Assembly (NCBI GenBank): GCA_037130755.1
Contig: JBAXSI010000008.1
Span: forward strand, 16,999 to 80,998
Source of the DNA: UBA10649 sp037130755
GTDB taxonomy: Bacteria > Actinomycetota > Actinomycetes > S36-B12
DNA: 64,000 nt
Reading direction: 5' to 3'
Below the pieces are notes generated by a model that was not told the DNA's origin, did no database searches, and saw only the letters and a program-made list of their open reading frames with translations. Below, piece by piece: positions 8,082-16,709 of the stretch. Both the position numbers and the translations under genes were made by a program. Every line of letters begins with the position of its first letter. Position 1 is the stretch's first letter.

Positions 8082-8771
8082 TCAGCCGCCGAACGCCACC
8101 AGGTGATGCTGCGATGCGTTACGCAGGTTCGTGTAGACCAGCTGCACGTCGGGCGCGGTGACCCCGTCGAGCGTGCTCGTGAGATCGGCGATGTCGGTCT
8201 TCTCGACCGTCACTCCGGCGGCCAGCGCCTTGGCATTCGTCGTGGCGCCAGCAACCAGCCCGTCATAGAGACCCTGCATCCGGCTGGTCGCGAACGTTCC
8301 CGTCGCCAGCCCGGCAGTCGGATCGGTGACCCCATAGCGGGTCATCAGGGTCCGGAGCGCGGCCTGATGCATCGACTCTGAGCGCTGGATGCGGGCGAAC
8401 TGCCACACGTCCGGGTACTTGGCGCCGAGCGTGACGTAGACGTCGTGCGCCATCTTCTCCTCGTCCGCCATGGCGACGAGGGCGGTCCTCTGGGCCGAGG
8501 TGAGCGTGCCCGACGGGACGCCCGCGAGGTTCTGTCCCATCATGCCGCCGCCAGCTCCGCGACCCTGTCCCATCATTCCGCCGCCGGTCCCGTTCCAGGT
8601 GCCACCGGCTGAGTTCCCGCTACCGGGGGTGTTGCCGAAGGGGCAGCCACTCGTGGCATACGTGCCCGGGCCGTTGCCGGGACCGTTCGCGGCGAGCGCC
8701 GGTGAGGCTGCCAGACCGATCGTGGTGAGGCTCGCGGCGATGATGGCGGCGGCGGCCAGGTTGCGTCTCAT
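8082..8771 (-). CDS. Secreted DUF2202 (ferritin-like) protein with Met/Gly-rich segment
   Basis: The 229-residue protein has a Sec signal peptide ending ASPALA, then a Gly/Asn/Pro-rich linker with one Cys (43), a Met/Gly motif GGGMMGQGRGAGGGMMGQ (residues 63-80), and the DUF2202 helical domain (EEKMAHDVYVTLGAKY, IQRSESMHQAALRTLM, ending NASQHHLV). Conserved Glu/His positions recall ferritin-like di-metal sites. Paired Met residues are typical of Cu(I)/Ag(I) ligands, so a metal-binding role outside the membrane is inferred. AGGAGA precedes the ATG. It is divergent from a two-component system whose sensor carries the same kind of motif. Confidence 0.82.
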   Translation of the reverse strand: MRRNLAAAAIIAASLTTIGLAASPALAANGPGNGPGTYATSGCPFGNTPGSGNSAGGTWNGTGGGMMGQGRGAGGGMMGQNLAGVPSGTLTSAQRTALVAMADEEKMAHDVYVTLGAKYPDVWQFARIQRSESMHQAALRTLMTRYGVTDPTAGLATGTFATSRMQGLYDGLVAGATTNAKALAAGVTVEKTDIADLTSTLDGVTAPDVQLVYTNLRNASQHHLVAFGG

Positions 8772-8836
8772 GGGGTTCTCCTTGTTCGGCCTGTGGTTTA
8801 GGGCTGTGGTCGTTTCTTCTGCTCCTGACTCTCCGG

Positions 8837-8884
8837 CATGGGGATGAAGCCCCCATGTGCTCCGTGTGGAGATCCTGTGGAGAT
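8837..8884. promoter_or_regulatory. Candidate operator between DUF2202 gene and response regulator
   Basis: CATGGGG (8837-8843) and CCCCATG (8851-8857) form a 7-bp inverted repeat. Just beside it TGTGGAGAT occurs twice, at 8865-8873 and 8876-8884, exactly 11 bp apart. OmpR/PhoB-type regulators typically bind direct repeats with about 11-bp spacing, so this is a likely site for the adjacent regulator. Confidence 0.5.
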
Positions 8885-8931
8885 TCCCGCGTCGATCCCG
8901 GCTCCCTGTGTGAAGGCGGCAGACTGGGTGC

Positions 8932-9621
8932 ATGGCCACGGTGCTCGTCGTCGAGGACGAGCGCGACATCCGTGAGTTGCTGCGGCGCTACCTCGAGCGG
9001 GACGGGTATGCAGTCATCACGTCGGCCACCGGATCGGATGCCCTGCGCCAGTTGGAGTCAGGGGGCGTGGATCTTGTCCTTCTGGACCTGGGGCTGCCGG
9101 ACATCGACGGCATGGACGTCCTGCAGGAAGCGACCGTCGTGCACGTCCCCGTCATCGCCTTGACGGCGCGGAGTTCGGTGGAGGACAGGATCCGGGGTCT
9201 CCAGCACGGCGCGGATGACTACGTCACCAAGCCCTTCAGCCCGCAGGAGGTCGTGCTGCGGGTGGGTGTCGTCCTTGGCCGGCAGGTATCGGCCGGCGCG
9301 CAGTCCGTGGCGGCGACGACATACGGCGGGCGGCGGCTGCTGATCGACGATGCGCGTCATGAGGCATGGATCGATGGTCGAGCGGTTGAGCTGACGCCCT
9401 CCGAGTGGGGCGTTCTCGTCGCGTTGGCCTCGGTACCGGGACGAGTCTTCTCCAGGGCGGAGCTGGTCAATCGGGTGCGCGGCTACGAGTTCGCCGGCTA
9501 CGAGCGCACGATCGACTCACACGTGAAGAACCTGCGCCGCAAGATCGGCGATGACCATGGGGACATCGTCGAGACGGTCCTCGGTGTCGGCTATCGACTG
9601 GGACTCGATCATGACCACTGA
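8932..9621 (+). CDS. OmpR/PhoB-type response regulator
   Basis: The 229-residue protein has a receiver domain with acidic pocket VVEDE, phospho-acceptor Asp52 (LVLLDLGLPD), Thr in ALTARS and Lys in YVTKPF, followed by a C-terminal winged helix (ELTPSEWGVLVALASVPGR, then SHVKNLRRKIG and GVGYRLG). It is phosphorylated by the kinase encoded next, with which it overlaps by 11 bp. CAGACT (8920-8925) lies six bases before the ATG and no SD is seen, so the mRNA may be leaderless. Direct repeats at 8865-8884 probably mediate autoregulation and control of the DUF2202 gene. Confidence 0.9.
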   Translation: MATVLVVEDERDIRELLRRYLERDGYAVITSATGSDALRQLESGGVDLVLLDLGLPDIDGMDVLQEATVVHVPVIALTARSSVEDRIRGLQHGADDYVTKPFSPQEVVLRVGVVLGRQVSAGAQSVAATTYGGRRLLIDDARHEAWIDGRAVELTPSEWGVLVALASVPGRVFSRAELVNRVRGYEFAGYERTIDSHVKNLRRKIGDDHGDIVETVLGVGYRLGLDHDH

Positions 9622-10993
9622 CCGCCCCGAGCATCTGGGACCGCTGGGGCGCAGGCTGCTCGTCGCCTTCGTGGTGGTGTCGCTGGCGTCCGTCGTGGTG
9701 CTGACACTCGCCTCGCTCATCGGGACGTCACGCGGCCTCAGCGCTGGCGAAGACGAGCGGCGGCAGACGGCCGCGCTGGCTGCCGCAGACGCCGCCGCGG
9801 TGGCGTATCGCAATGCAGCGGGTTGGCAGTCGGCCGACCTCACCGACGCCTACGCCGTTGCTGCGAACGCGGGCGCGGGCCTGGTTGTCAGCGACGCGAA
9901 CGATGCGGTGGTGGCGGGGCCTTCACGGCAAAGGGGAGGCGGTCAGCAGGGCGGCGGCATGATGCAGGGCAACGGGATGATGGGCACCGGCCGAGGAGGC
10001 ATCGTCGAGCCCGTCGTCGTCAACGGCCAGACAGTCGGCACCGTGCGCCTGGGATTCGGCTCCCCTTCCACCGCCACGGCCCAGAGCATCGCCTGGACGT
10101 GGATCATCGCGGCGGCCTTGGTGTCGCTTGCGGTCGCTGTCGCCATGGCGTTCTACGTATCAAGGCGCATCTCGCGGCCGCTGGCTCGACTGTCCGACGT
10201 GGCGCGGTCGTTCGCTGCCGGAGATCGCGCGGCGCGAGCGGACGCCTCCGACGCGAAGGCGCCGGGAGAGCTCGGTGAGATCGCGAGATCCTTCGATGCC
10301 TCTGCGGACGACGTCGTGCGGTCCGAGCAGGCGCGACAGCGCATGGCCGCGGACGTGGCCCACGAACTGCGCACGCCGCTGGCGGCGCTGCAGGCGGGCC
10401 TCGAGGAGCTCCGTGACGGCTACGTCGCGCCGGACCGCGAGCGGCTGCAGGCGTTGCATGCACAATCCGTTCGTCTCGGCCGAGTGGTCGACGACCTGAG
10501 CCAGCTATCCGCCGCCGAGAGCGCAGCGCTCACGCTTCGTCGCGCACCTTTGGACCTGGGTGCCCTTGTCGCCGACGCGGCGGCCGCAGCCCACGCGAGC
10601 TTCGACGCGGCGGGCCTGACCCTCACGACGGACCTCGCGTCGGGCATCGTCATCGACGGCGACGCGGACCGGCTCCACCAGGCGGTGGGCAACGTCCTCG
10701 CGAACGCGGTGCGCTACTGCCGGCCTGGTGACCGAGTGGACGTGCACGTCAGCGCTGATGGTGCGGTCGCCTTGGTCGTCGTCGCCGACACCGGGCCTGG
10801 CATCGCACCAGCAGCTCTGCCGCACGTGTTCGAGCGGCTGTGGCGAGGATCTGCCGACTCGGACGCGTCAGGGTCGGGCATCGGCCTCGCCGTCGTGCGC
10901 GAACTCATCGTGGCCCATGGCGGAACCGTCGAGGCACGCTCGGATGGTGCCTCGGGTGCGACCTTCATCCTCAGCCTCCCGCGGGAGGCGTGA
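9611..10993 (+). CDS. Sensor histidine kinase with Met-rich extracytoplasmic segment
   Basis: The 460-residue kinase has a transmembrane helix at about 15-38, an extracytoplasmic domain with GGGQQGGGMMQGNGMMGTG (109-127), a second helix at about 160-182, a HAMP region, the phospho-acceptor His251 (VAHELRTPLAAL) and an HATPase domain with N-box NVLANAVRYC, DTGPGI and GSGIGLAVV. The paired methionines resemble soft-metal sites and mirror those in the divergent DUF2202 protein, so Cu/Ag sensing is a reasonable guess. It overlaps the regulator gene by 11 bp and is translationally coupled. Confidence 0.9.
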   Translation: MTTDRPEHLGPLGRRLLVAFVVVSLASVVVLTLASLIGTSRGLSAGEDERRQTAALAAADAAAVAYRNAAGWQSADLTDAYAVAANAGAGLVVSDANDAVVAGPSRQRGGGQQGGGMMQGNGMMGTGRGGIVEPVVVNGQTVGTVRLGFGSPSTATAQSIAWTWIIAAALVSLAVAVAMAFYVSRRISRPLARLSDVARSFAAGDRAARADASDAKAPGELGEIARSFDASADDVVRSEQARQRMAADVAHELRTPLAALQAGLEELRDGYVAPDRERLQALHAQSVRLGRVVDDLSQLSAAESAALTLRRAPLDLGALVADAAAAAHASFDAAGLTLTTDLASGIVIDGDADRLHQAVGNVLANAVRYCRPGDRVDVHVSADGAVALVVVADTGPGIAPAALPHVFERLWRGSADSDASGSGIGLAVVRELIVAHGGTVEARSDGASGATFILSLPREA

Positions 10994-10996
10994 GCA

Positions 10997-11431
10997 CTAC
11001 TGGATCGGGCGGTCGATGATGTAGGAGACCGAGTCTGCGGCCGCTGGCCCGCCGCCGCCGGTGAACGTCAACGTCATTCCGGAGAACACGGAGATGTTCG
11101 GACCTGAGGCGACCCGGCCCAGGGTGACCTTGGCCTTGTAGTTCTGGACGATGCCGTCGACGCAGGTCTTCGGCAGGCAGGTGTTCCACACCAGCGTCCC
11201 CGTGCCCTTCGCCTCGTTGTTGGTCCACTTGGACCACTTGATCTTGGTGACCATGACGCCGGCGTCGGCGCACGTGATGACGATCTCCTTGGGCTTGACC
11301 TGGCCCTTGCCGACGCAGTTGATGACTACGGTGTCGCCGGTCGCGGCTCCTGCGGCAGGCGCCAGCGCCACTCCGCCGAGAGCGACTCCCGCGGCAGCGG
11401 CGGCAATGGTGAGGGTGCGGGCGATGGACAC
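10997..11431 (-). CDS. Small secreted protein of unknown function
   Basis: The 144-residue product has a typical Sec signal peptide (hydrophobic Ala/Val core ending PAAGAA). The mature part has four cysteines (NCVGKG, ITCADA, NTCLPKTC) likely forming disulfides, and a W-rich strand pair IKWSKW. Similar small cysteine-containing secreted proteins are common in actinobacteria but lack a function. GTG at 11431 is preceded by AAGGAGAG. It converges on the kinase gene with only 3 bp between the stops. Confidence 0.72.
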   Translation of the reverse strand: MSIARTLTIAAAAAGVALGGVALAPAAGAATGDTVVINCVGKGQVKPKEIVITCADAGVMVTKIKWSKWTNNEAKGTGTLVWNTCLPKTCVDGIVQNYKAKVTLGRVASGPNISVFSGMTLTFTGGGGPAAADSVSYIIDRPIQ

Positions 11432-11524
11432 GAGGTCTCTCCTTCGTCAGGCGACCGCGGGCCGGCCGCCTCGTTGAAAGTACCCCGCGATTGACGCCGA
11501 TGACGGGTCGGACGCGTGGACGAT

Positions 11525-13585
11525 TCAGGCGCCCGGGGGGCCGCTGATGACGCCGAGCCGCGCCAGCGCGCTCATGGTCTGGTCGTTGTTCGGGTCGAAG
11601 TCGGCGATGGCGATATTCGGGCTGCCCCATTCGGCCAACTGCCGCTCGATGGATCGGCGTGCCTTGTCCAGCTTGCGGGCCACCATGCGCCGGGTCGCCC
11701 AGTCCTGCTCGCGCCGGCGGAGGGCCTCCTCGATCGCGATGGCCTGCTCGTCGGTGCAGCCGAGGCCGAAGGCGGCTTGGAGCCCCTCGCGGATGTCGAT
11801 CCGGTAGTCGTGTCCCCGTCGCTCGAACGTTCCCGGCTTGGACTGCATGCCATTGAACAGGTCGACCGTCGCGAGGACGAACGTCGTGATCGGACGGAAC
11901 TTCGTCTCGCGAGGCACGAGGGGTGGCCGGGTGGTCGGTGGCCCCATCCACCAGGGCGGCTGGACGATCATGGCGAACCCGTACTTGTTCACGGGGTCGT
12001 CGTGATGCACGACCATGAGGTGCCGAGCCTGGCCCGCACCGATGGGTGCAGCCTCGTCCGGCTGGCTGACCAGGACCAGCTCTGATTTCGGGTCGACGGC
12101 CTGCGGGTCATCGCGCCACTCGTTCCACAGCCGGGTGCGGAAGGGAACGCCCAGATACATGCCGCCCGCGACCCCGAGTGAGTTCAGCACCGGCAGGTAT
12201 GTCTCACCGGTGGGCGCGGTCGCGATGTCGAGGGCCACGTTGGCGCCGAGGCTCTCGCCGATGAGCACGACTCGCGGACGTCGGGCGGCGGGCACCCCTG
12301 CGAGGCGGTCGCGCACGCCTTCGAGGACCAGTCGAGTGAGCTCCTCCGCCTGGGTGGTCTTCGTGAGTGCGAGGGCTGAGGGCACCAGGGCGTACTGCGG
12401 AACGACGATGGCGCAGTCCCCGCGGGTCAGGTACTCAAGCGCCTCAGCCACGGAGTAGTTGAAATAGCCGACGCCCGTGGGCGACCCGATGACGATGAGG
12501 CTGCGCTCGTAAGCGCCGCAGGACTCCATGTCCGCGAGGGTCAGGCGGGCCCGCTCCTCGATGTCCTCACTCACCTCGTAGCCGCCCACGACGCGCACCG
12601 GCTCGATGGCGGGCTCCTGCATGACCGCCGTGATCTCGGCGGGCGTGAGCGTCATGAGGACGAAGCGACGCCCCTCCTTGCCCAGGGTGTCGAACGGCAT
12701 CGCGCTCGACGGCCCGGCGGAGACGTGCGAGGACGTCGGTGGGGCCGGGTAGGCCGGCTCGACAACGTCGTCGCGACGTTGGAGCTGCCCGGTGACCTTG
12801 TTCAAGGCGACGACGCCGGCCGCCGTCATCGTCCCGAGGATCAGGCCGTGCGCGACAAGGGTGCCTACGGCGCCGACATCGGAGCCGAGGACCCTGGCCA
12901 TCCCCTTCTCGAGTGCGTGGGCGGCGATCTGCTCCCCGGTCGTGGCGGCGGCGAAGCCGAGGCCGGCGACCGCGCCCACGGCGCCGGCCTTGAGTGCCGT
13001 CTGCACCCCGATGCCGGCGACCGCATGCCGATCCGGCGCGACGATCCCGTACTTGGTTGCCCGGCGGCTGCGTTGCAGCACGCTGAATGCCACGACGGCA
13101 CCGCCGGTGGCCACGGCGGGCAGCAGAGTCGTGTCGAGCCCCGGCTCGAGGCCGAGGCGCTTGTGCAGGAGGGTGTCCCACAGTTCGGCAGCGCCGCCGG
13201 CGAGGGCGGCGAAGGCGGTGATGCGCCCCGCGGTGGAGGCCACGGCAGCCGGGATCGAGTCCTCGGCGAGCCGGTTGGCCGCAGCCGACATCCCGAGTCC
13301 GCCGGCGATGCCGAGCCCCGCGATCACGAGGTTGGCTCGCGCGCCGGGGCGCTGCCCCGGGAGGGCACCCAGCGCCTGGAGCGTGGCCCAGGCGGTGGCG
13401 GTGAGTTGGTAGTGGGTCGCCGCGACGACGCCGGTGGCGACGGCCTGCTGCATCGGGTGCCGGGGGAGCAGGCCACGGGCGAACGTGCCCGACACCGACC
13501 AGGAGGCGCCGGCGATCCCGGCCTGCACCGGGGTGTCGCTGGCCCAGCGGGTGAGCCAGCCGGCACGGCTGGGGAGGAGGACCAC
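11525..13585 (-). CDS. PF10081-type alpha/beta hydrolase membrane protein
   Basis: The 686-residue protein has an N-terminal membrane region (about residues 20-250, several Ala/Gly-rich helices) and a large C-terminal alpha/beta hydrolase domain with SPTGVGYFNYSVAEALEYL, the nucleophile motif IGESLGAN, and a C-terminal helical tail. This two-part layout matches actinobacterial Abhydrolase_9 family proteins, probably acting at the membrane on lipids or envelope esters. GTG 13585 is chosen because CAGAAT (13597-13592 on the minus strand) lies six bases ahead; it has no good SD. The 93-bp gap to the upstream small secreted gene shows nothing else. Confidence 0.75.
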   Translation of the reverse strand: MVLLPSRAGWLTRWASDTPVQAGIAGASWSVSGTFARGLLPRHPMQQAVATGVVAATHYQLTATAWATLQALGALPGQRPGARANLVIAGLGIAGGLGMSAAANRLAEDSIPAAVASTAGRITAFAALAGGAAELWDTLLHKRLGLEPGLDTTLLPAVATGGAVVAFSVLQRSRRATKYGIVAPDRHAVAGIGVQTALKAGAVGAVAGLGFAAATTGEQIAAHALEKGMARVLGSDVGAVGTLVAHGLILGTMTAAGVVALNKVTGQLQRRDDVVEPAYPAPPTSSHVSAGPSSAMPFDTLGKEGRRFVLMTLTPAEITAVMQEPAIEPVRVVGGYEVSEDIEERARLTLADMESCGAYERSLIVIGSPTGVGYFNYSVAEALEYLTRGDCAIVVPQYALVPSALALTKTTQAEELTRLVLEGVRDRLAGVPAARRPRVVLIGESLGANVALDIATAPTGETYLPVLNSLGVAGGMYLGVPFRTRLWNEWRDDPQAVDPKSELVLVSQPDEAAPIGAGQARHLMVVHHDDPVNKYGFAMIVQPPWWMGPPTTRPPLVPRETKFRPITTFVLATVDLFNGMQSKPGTFERRGHDYRIDIREGLQAAFGLGCTDEQAIAIEEALRRREQDWATRRMVARKLDKARRSIERQLAEWGSPNIAIADFDPNNDQTMSALARLGVISGPPGA

Positions 13586-13739
13586 CAGGTGATTCTGCCC
13601 TAGCCGGGCGGTGGCCGATGCTCTGATGGCCGAAGCAGCATGCGAGGAGTTTGCCGGATTAGTCACATTTGATCCCCCCGCGGTCGTACGGTCGCAGCAC
13701 CGCACGACCTCAGGAGTGCCCGGACCCAAGGAGCTCGCG

Positions 13740-13988
13740 ATGCCGCTGTACATGGACATGCACAACATGGATGGCGGCGTCTCTGCCGCCGACGTCGCCG
13801 CCGCCCATGCGAAGGACGTCGAGACCCAGGCGGCGCACGGCGTCGACTACCGGCACTACTGGGTCGACGAGAAGGCCGGGAAGATCTTCTGCCTGGTCGA
13901 TGCGCCGAGCGCCGAGGCTGCCGCTGACGTGCACCGCGAGGCGCACGGACTCGTGGCCGACGCGATCTTCGAGGTCACCGAGGGCTAG
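13740..13988 (+). CDS. DUF4242 (SCO4226-like, nickel-binding type) small protein
   Basis: The 82-residue protein reads MPLYMDMHNM, AHAKDVETQAAHGVDY, KIFCLVDAPSAEAAADVHREAHG, the compact ferredoxin-like alpha/beta layout of DUF4242. The Streptomyces member SCO4226 binds nickel. AAGGAG six bases before the ATG sets the start. Its stop overlaps the convergent deacetylase stop in CTAG (13985-13988). The 154-bp gap upstream (13586-13739) is a divergent promoter region. Confidence 0.8.
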   Translation: MPLYMDMHNMDGGVSAADVAAAHAKDVETQAAHGVDYRHYWVDEKAGKIFCLVDAPSAEAAADVHREAHGLVADAIFEVTEG

Positions 13989-14830
13989 GCGGCGGGCGCC
14001 GATGCGCTGACGGCCGGTGTGGGCGTGGGCTTTGGAATTGGCCTGGGCGTGGGCAGGAGGGCCCTGAGCGTCGTGAAGCCGTAGCCCTTCGCCCGGACGG
14101 CCTCGATCACGGATGCGAGCGCATCGGCGTCAAGGGTCGATCCGTCGGTGGGGTGCTGTCCGACGTGCATGAGCACGATCTCACCGGGGGCCAGTTCGTC
14201 CATGACCCGCGTGCGAACGGACGCCACTGACCGGCCGCCCGATGTCCCCATCCATCCGGCCGTGTCGACGCTCCACTGGATGCAGGCGTAGCCGAGGTCG
14301 TTGATCCGGTTGACGTCGCGCGGCGTGTGCGCGCCGTACGGGAACCGGAAGAACGGCTTCGTGCCCCGGTCCGCGATCTGGCGCACCGCCTTGTTCGTCG
14401 AGCGAAGTTCGCTGCGCAGGGTCGAGGTGGTTAGCGTCGAGACCTTGCGGTGGGTGCGGGTGTGGTTGCCGAGCACATGGCCGGCGGCGGCGATCGCCGC
14501 CACCTGGTCGGGGAACTCCTCGGCCCAGCGTCCGGTGAGGAAGAAGGTGCCGGGCACGCCTTCGGCGCGCAGGGTCCGAAGGATCTTCCTGACTCCGCCG
14601 TCGCCGCCGCCGGCGTCGAACGTGAGCGCCACAAGCTTCTTCTTCGTGGGGATGCGATCGAAGCACGTGTCGCGAAGGGAGGGCAGGACCGAATGGCTCC
14701 GCAGGGCGCCAGGAGCCCGAGTGTGGGAGATCGCAGCCGCGGAGACGATGGGCATCGGCGTGAACGCGATGACCGCCAGCAGGACGACGCTGATCGTCCA
14801 TCGCCGATGCCCTGATCGCCTACCGCTCAT
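13985..14830 (-). CDS. Secreted polysaccharide deacetylase family protein
   Basis: The 281-residue protein has a membrane/signal segment (residues about 10-30) and a NodB-homology domain: LVALTFDAGGGDGG (metal Asp; the second catalytic-site Asp position reads DAG), LGNHTRTHRK (two metal-binding His), and FRFPYGAHTPRDVN (catalytic Arg region), ending with IVLMHVGQH. A Pro/Thr-rich tail follows. It should remove acetyl or formyl groups from cell-wall glycans outside the membrane. ATG 14830 is preferred; an upstream in-frame ATG at 14875 would almost abut the divergent hydrolase gene, and neither has a good SD. Confidence 0.82.
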   Translation of the reverse strand: MSGRRSGHRRWTISVVLLAVIAFTPMPIVSAAAISHTRAPGALRSHSVLPSLRDTCFDRIPTKKKLVALTFDAGGGDGGVRKILRTLRAEGVPGTFFLTGRWAEEFPDQVAAIAAAGHVLGNHTRTHRKVSTLTTSTLRSELRSTNKAVRQIADRGTKPFFRFPYGAHTPRDVNRINDLGYACIQWSVDTAGWMGTSGGRSVASVRTRVMDELAPGEIVLMHVGQHPTDGSTLDADALASVIEAVRAKGYGFTTLRALLPTPRPIPKPTPTPAVSASAPAA

Positions 14831-14886
14831 CGCACCATGCTGCCGTGCAGGGGCCTGCTTGGCTACGCAGGTCATAGGGTCGCGGC

Positions 14887-15822
14887 ATGAGATGGGTACT
14901 TCGCGGCGTAGGAGTGCTGGGCTTGCTTGTCGTTGCCTGGTGCTGTGTCACGGCATGGCCGGCGATCATTCACGGCCACCCGCTCTACGGCGTGCTGCTC
15001 GTGCTGACGGTCGCTCTATCAGTATTCGCGCTCGGCAAGTCCTTCCGTCCGCGAAACGGAATGGGCAGGTGGCGTCAGGCCTTTGGCGTCGTGGGGGTCG
15101 TCGTCTTCGTCGCATGGATCGCGCTGATGGCGTGGCTGCGTCCGTTCCCGGCCGTCGAGCCGGCGCTAGCCGCGATGGAGTCCGGGCCGACCGTGACCGT
15201 AGTCGAGTCACCCACGCAGATCGTGATGGCTCCCGCGTCGGGGGAGAGCACGACCGGCGTCGTCTTCCAGCCGGGCGCCAAGGTCGAGGCGCGCGCATAC
15301 GCGGCGGTGCTGCGGCCGCTGGCGGAGGCGGGCTACACCGTCGTCATCCCCAAGCAGCCGCTGGGAATCGCCTTCCTCGCGACGAACGCCTTCGAGTCCG
15401 CGCGCGATGCAAATCCGCAGATCACGGACTGGTTCGTGGGTGGTCACTCGCTGGGCGGGACGGTCGCGGCGATGGACGCGGAGGCGCACAGCGCTGACGC
15501 GAAGTCCCCGGTTAAGGGCCTCATCCTCTACGCCTCGTACCCGGCCTCCGACATGAGCTCGACCCTGTCGGCCAAGGTCCTCTCGGTGTCAGGAACGAAG
15601 GACGGGCTAGCCACGCCTGCGGACATCGAGGCTTCCCGCGCGAACCTGCCGAAGGACGCGATCTTCACGCCGATCGACGGCGCCGTGCACGCGTTCTTCG
15701 GTGACTACGGACCGCAGCCGGGCGACGGAACCCCGACTGTCTCGCATGACTCGGCTCGACAGCTGATCCAGCGGAACACACTGATCTTCATGTCCGGCGT
15801 CCAGCTCAATGCCGATGGGTGA
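14887..15822 (+). CDS. Membrane-anchored alpha/beta hydrolase
   Basis: The 311-residue protein has three N-terminal hydrophobic segments (to about residue 90) and then a PF12695-like alpha/beta hydrolase domain with VVFQPGAKVEARAYA, nucleophile motif GGHSLGG and a C-terminal DGAVHAFFGDYG that supplies the His. TAGGGT at 14875-14880 lies exactly six bases before the ATG, supporting a leaderless mRNA. It overlaps the next gene by 14 bp. The substrate is unknown. Confidence 0.75.
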   Translation: MRWVLRGVGVLGLLVVAWCCVTAWPAIIHGHPLYGVLLVLTVALSVFALGKSFRPRNGMGRWRQAFGVVGVVVFVAWIALMAWLRPFPAVEPALAAMESGPTVTVVESPTQIVMAPASGESTTGVVFQPGAKVEARAYAAVLRPLAEAGYTVVIPKQPLGIAFLATNAFESARDANPQITDWFVGGHSLGGTVAAMDAEAHSADAKSPVKGLILYASYPASDMSSTLSAKVLSVSGTKDGLATPADIEASRANLPKDAIFTPIDGAVHAFFGDYGPQPGDGTPTVSHDSARQLIQRNTLIFMSGVQLNADG

Positions 15823-16483
15823 CGTGCTGGCACAACTGGTGCCCCTCGCTGCCGTAGTAGCTGTGAACCCACTGCCGGTGATCGCGATGATCCTCGTTCT
15901 TCAGACGGCGAACGGTCGACGGGCAGGAGCGTGCTTCGTCGCAGCCTGGCTCGCCGCGCTCCTGGCCCTGGGTGGTGTCGCCATCTTGATCGCCAACCAC
16001 ACCGACCTGTACGGCAGTGGATCGTCCTCGACCGTGGCGCGCCTGATCCGGGCCGGGGTGGGCCTCCTGCTCGTCGTGCTGGCCGTCCGCAAGTGGATGA
16101 GTCGTCCCCGTGCGGGCGAGGACGCGAAGATGCCGGCGTGGATGAATGCTGTGGCATCCACCACGCCGGCGAAGTCCGCGCGTCTTGGTGCACTGCTGGC
16201 CGCAGGCAATCCGAAGAACATCGCCGTGACGCTGGCGGCTGCTGCGTCGATCGTCGAGGCCGGGTTCACCATCCCCCAGGAGCTGGGGGCACTGGTGTCC
16301 TACGTCGTGCTGGCGACCCTCGGGGTCGGGGTCCCCTTCACCGTTGTCATGCTCCTCGGCTCACGCGCAGATGACGTTCTCGCGGGCTGGGGCCGCTGGC
16401 TCGACCGGCACAACGCCACGCTCATGTCCGTGGTGCTGCTCGTGATCGGCCTGCTGCTCATCGCCGCAGCAATCACAGGGTGA
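15809..16483 (+). CDS. GAP-family (Sap-like) polytopic membrane protein
   Basis: The 224-residue protein has six hydrophobic helices and the family-typical AAVVAVNPLPVIAMILVL opening and GNPKNIAVTLAAAASI segment. In mycobacteria, GAP/Sap family members help export glycolipids. It starts inside the end of the hydrolase gene (14-bp overlap), so the two are coupled and may act together on an envelope lipid. It overlaps the convergent small gene by 11 bp. Confidence 0.78.
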   Translation: MPMGDVLAQLVPLAAVVAVNPLPVIAMILVLQTANGRRAGACFVAAWLAALLALGGVAILIANHTDLYGSGSSSTVARLIRAGVGLLLVVLAVRKWMSRPRAGEDAKMPAWMNAVASTTPAKSARLGALLAAGNPKNIAVTLAAAASIVEAGFTIPQELGALVSYVVLATLGVGVPFTVVMLLGSRADDVLAGWGRWLDRHNATLMSVVLLVIGLLLIAAAITG

Positions 16484-16709
16484 GCGACTCGGTCTGCTCG
16501 TCGGCTTCAGCGACGGCCTGGTTCGAGCGATGCTGTGCCAGCAGTGACGCGGCCAGCCCGGCCACCCCGAGTCCGACGAGGACCAGCGGCAGTGCGAGCC
16601 GCGGGTCAATGCGAATGTCTGTGTATGCACCGACGATGTAGGCGATCGCGAGGCCGACGAAGAGCAGGCCGGCGATGCAGGATACGAGGTCGAAGGAGTG
16701 CTTACGCAC
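16473..16709 (-). CDS. Small two-helix membrane protein, unknown
   Basis: The 78-residue product has two hydrophobic helices (LVSCIAGLLFVGLAIAYIVGA and LALPLVLVGLGVAGLAASLLA, each about 20 residues) and a charged tail. GTG 16709 is preceded by GAGGTG and overlaps the end of the PspC-domain gene by 8 bp, indicating translational coupling to it. A role with PspC in envelope stress is inferred from position only. Confidence 0.65.
   Translation of the reverse strand: MRKHSFDLVSCIAGLLFVGLAIAYIVGAYTDIRIDPRLALPLVLVGLGVAGLAASLLAQHRSNQAVAEADEQTESLTL

Noticed and set aside
11432..11524. Possible terminator between the PF10081 gene start region and small secreted gene
   Set aside because: GC-rich bases are present but no convincing stem of six or more pairs was found.
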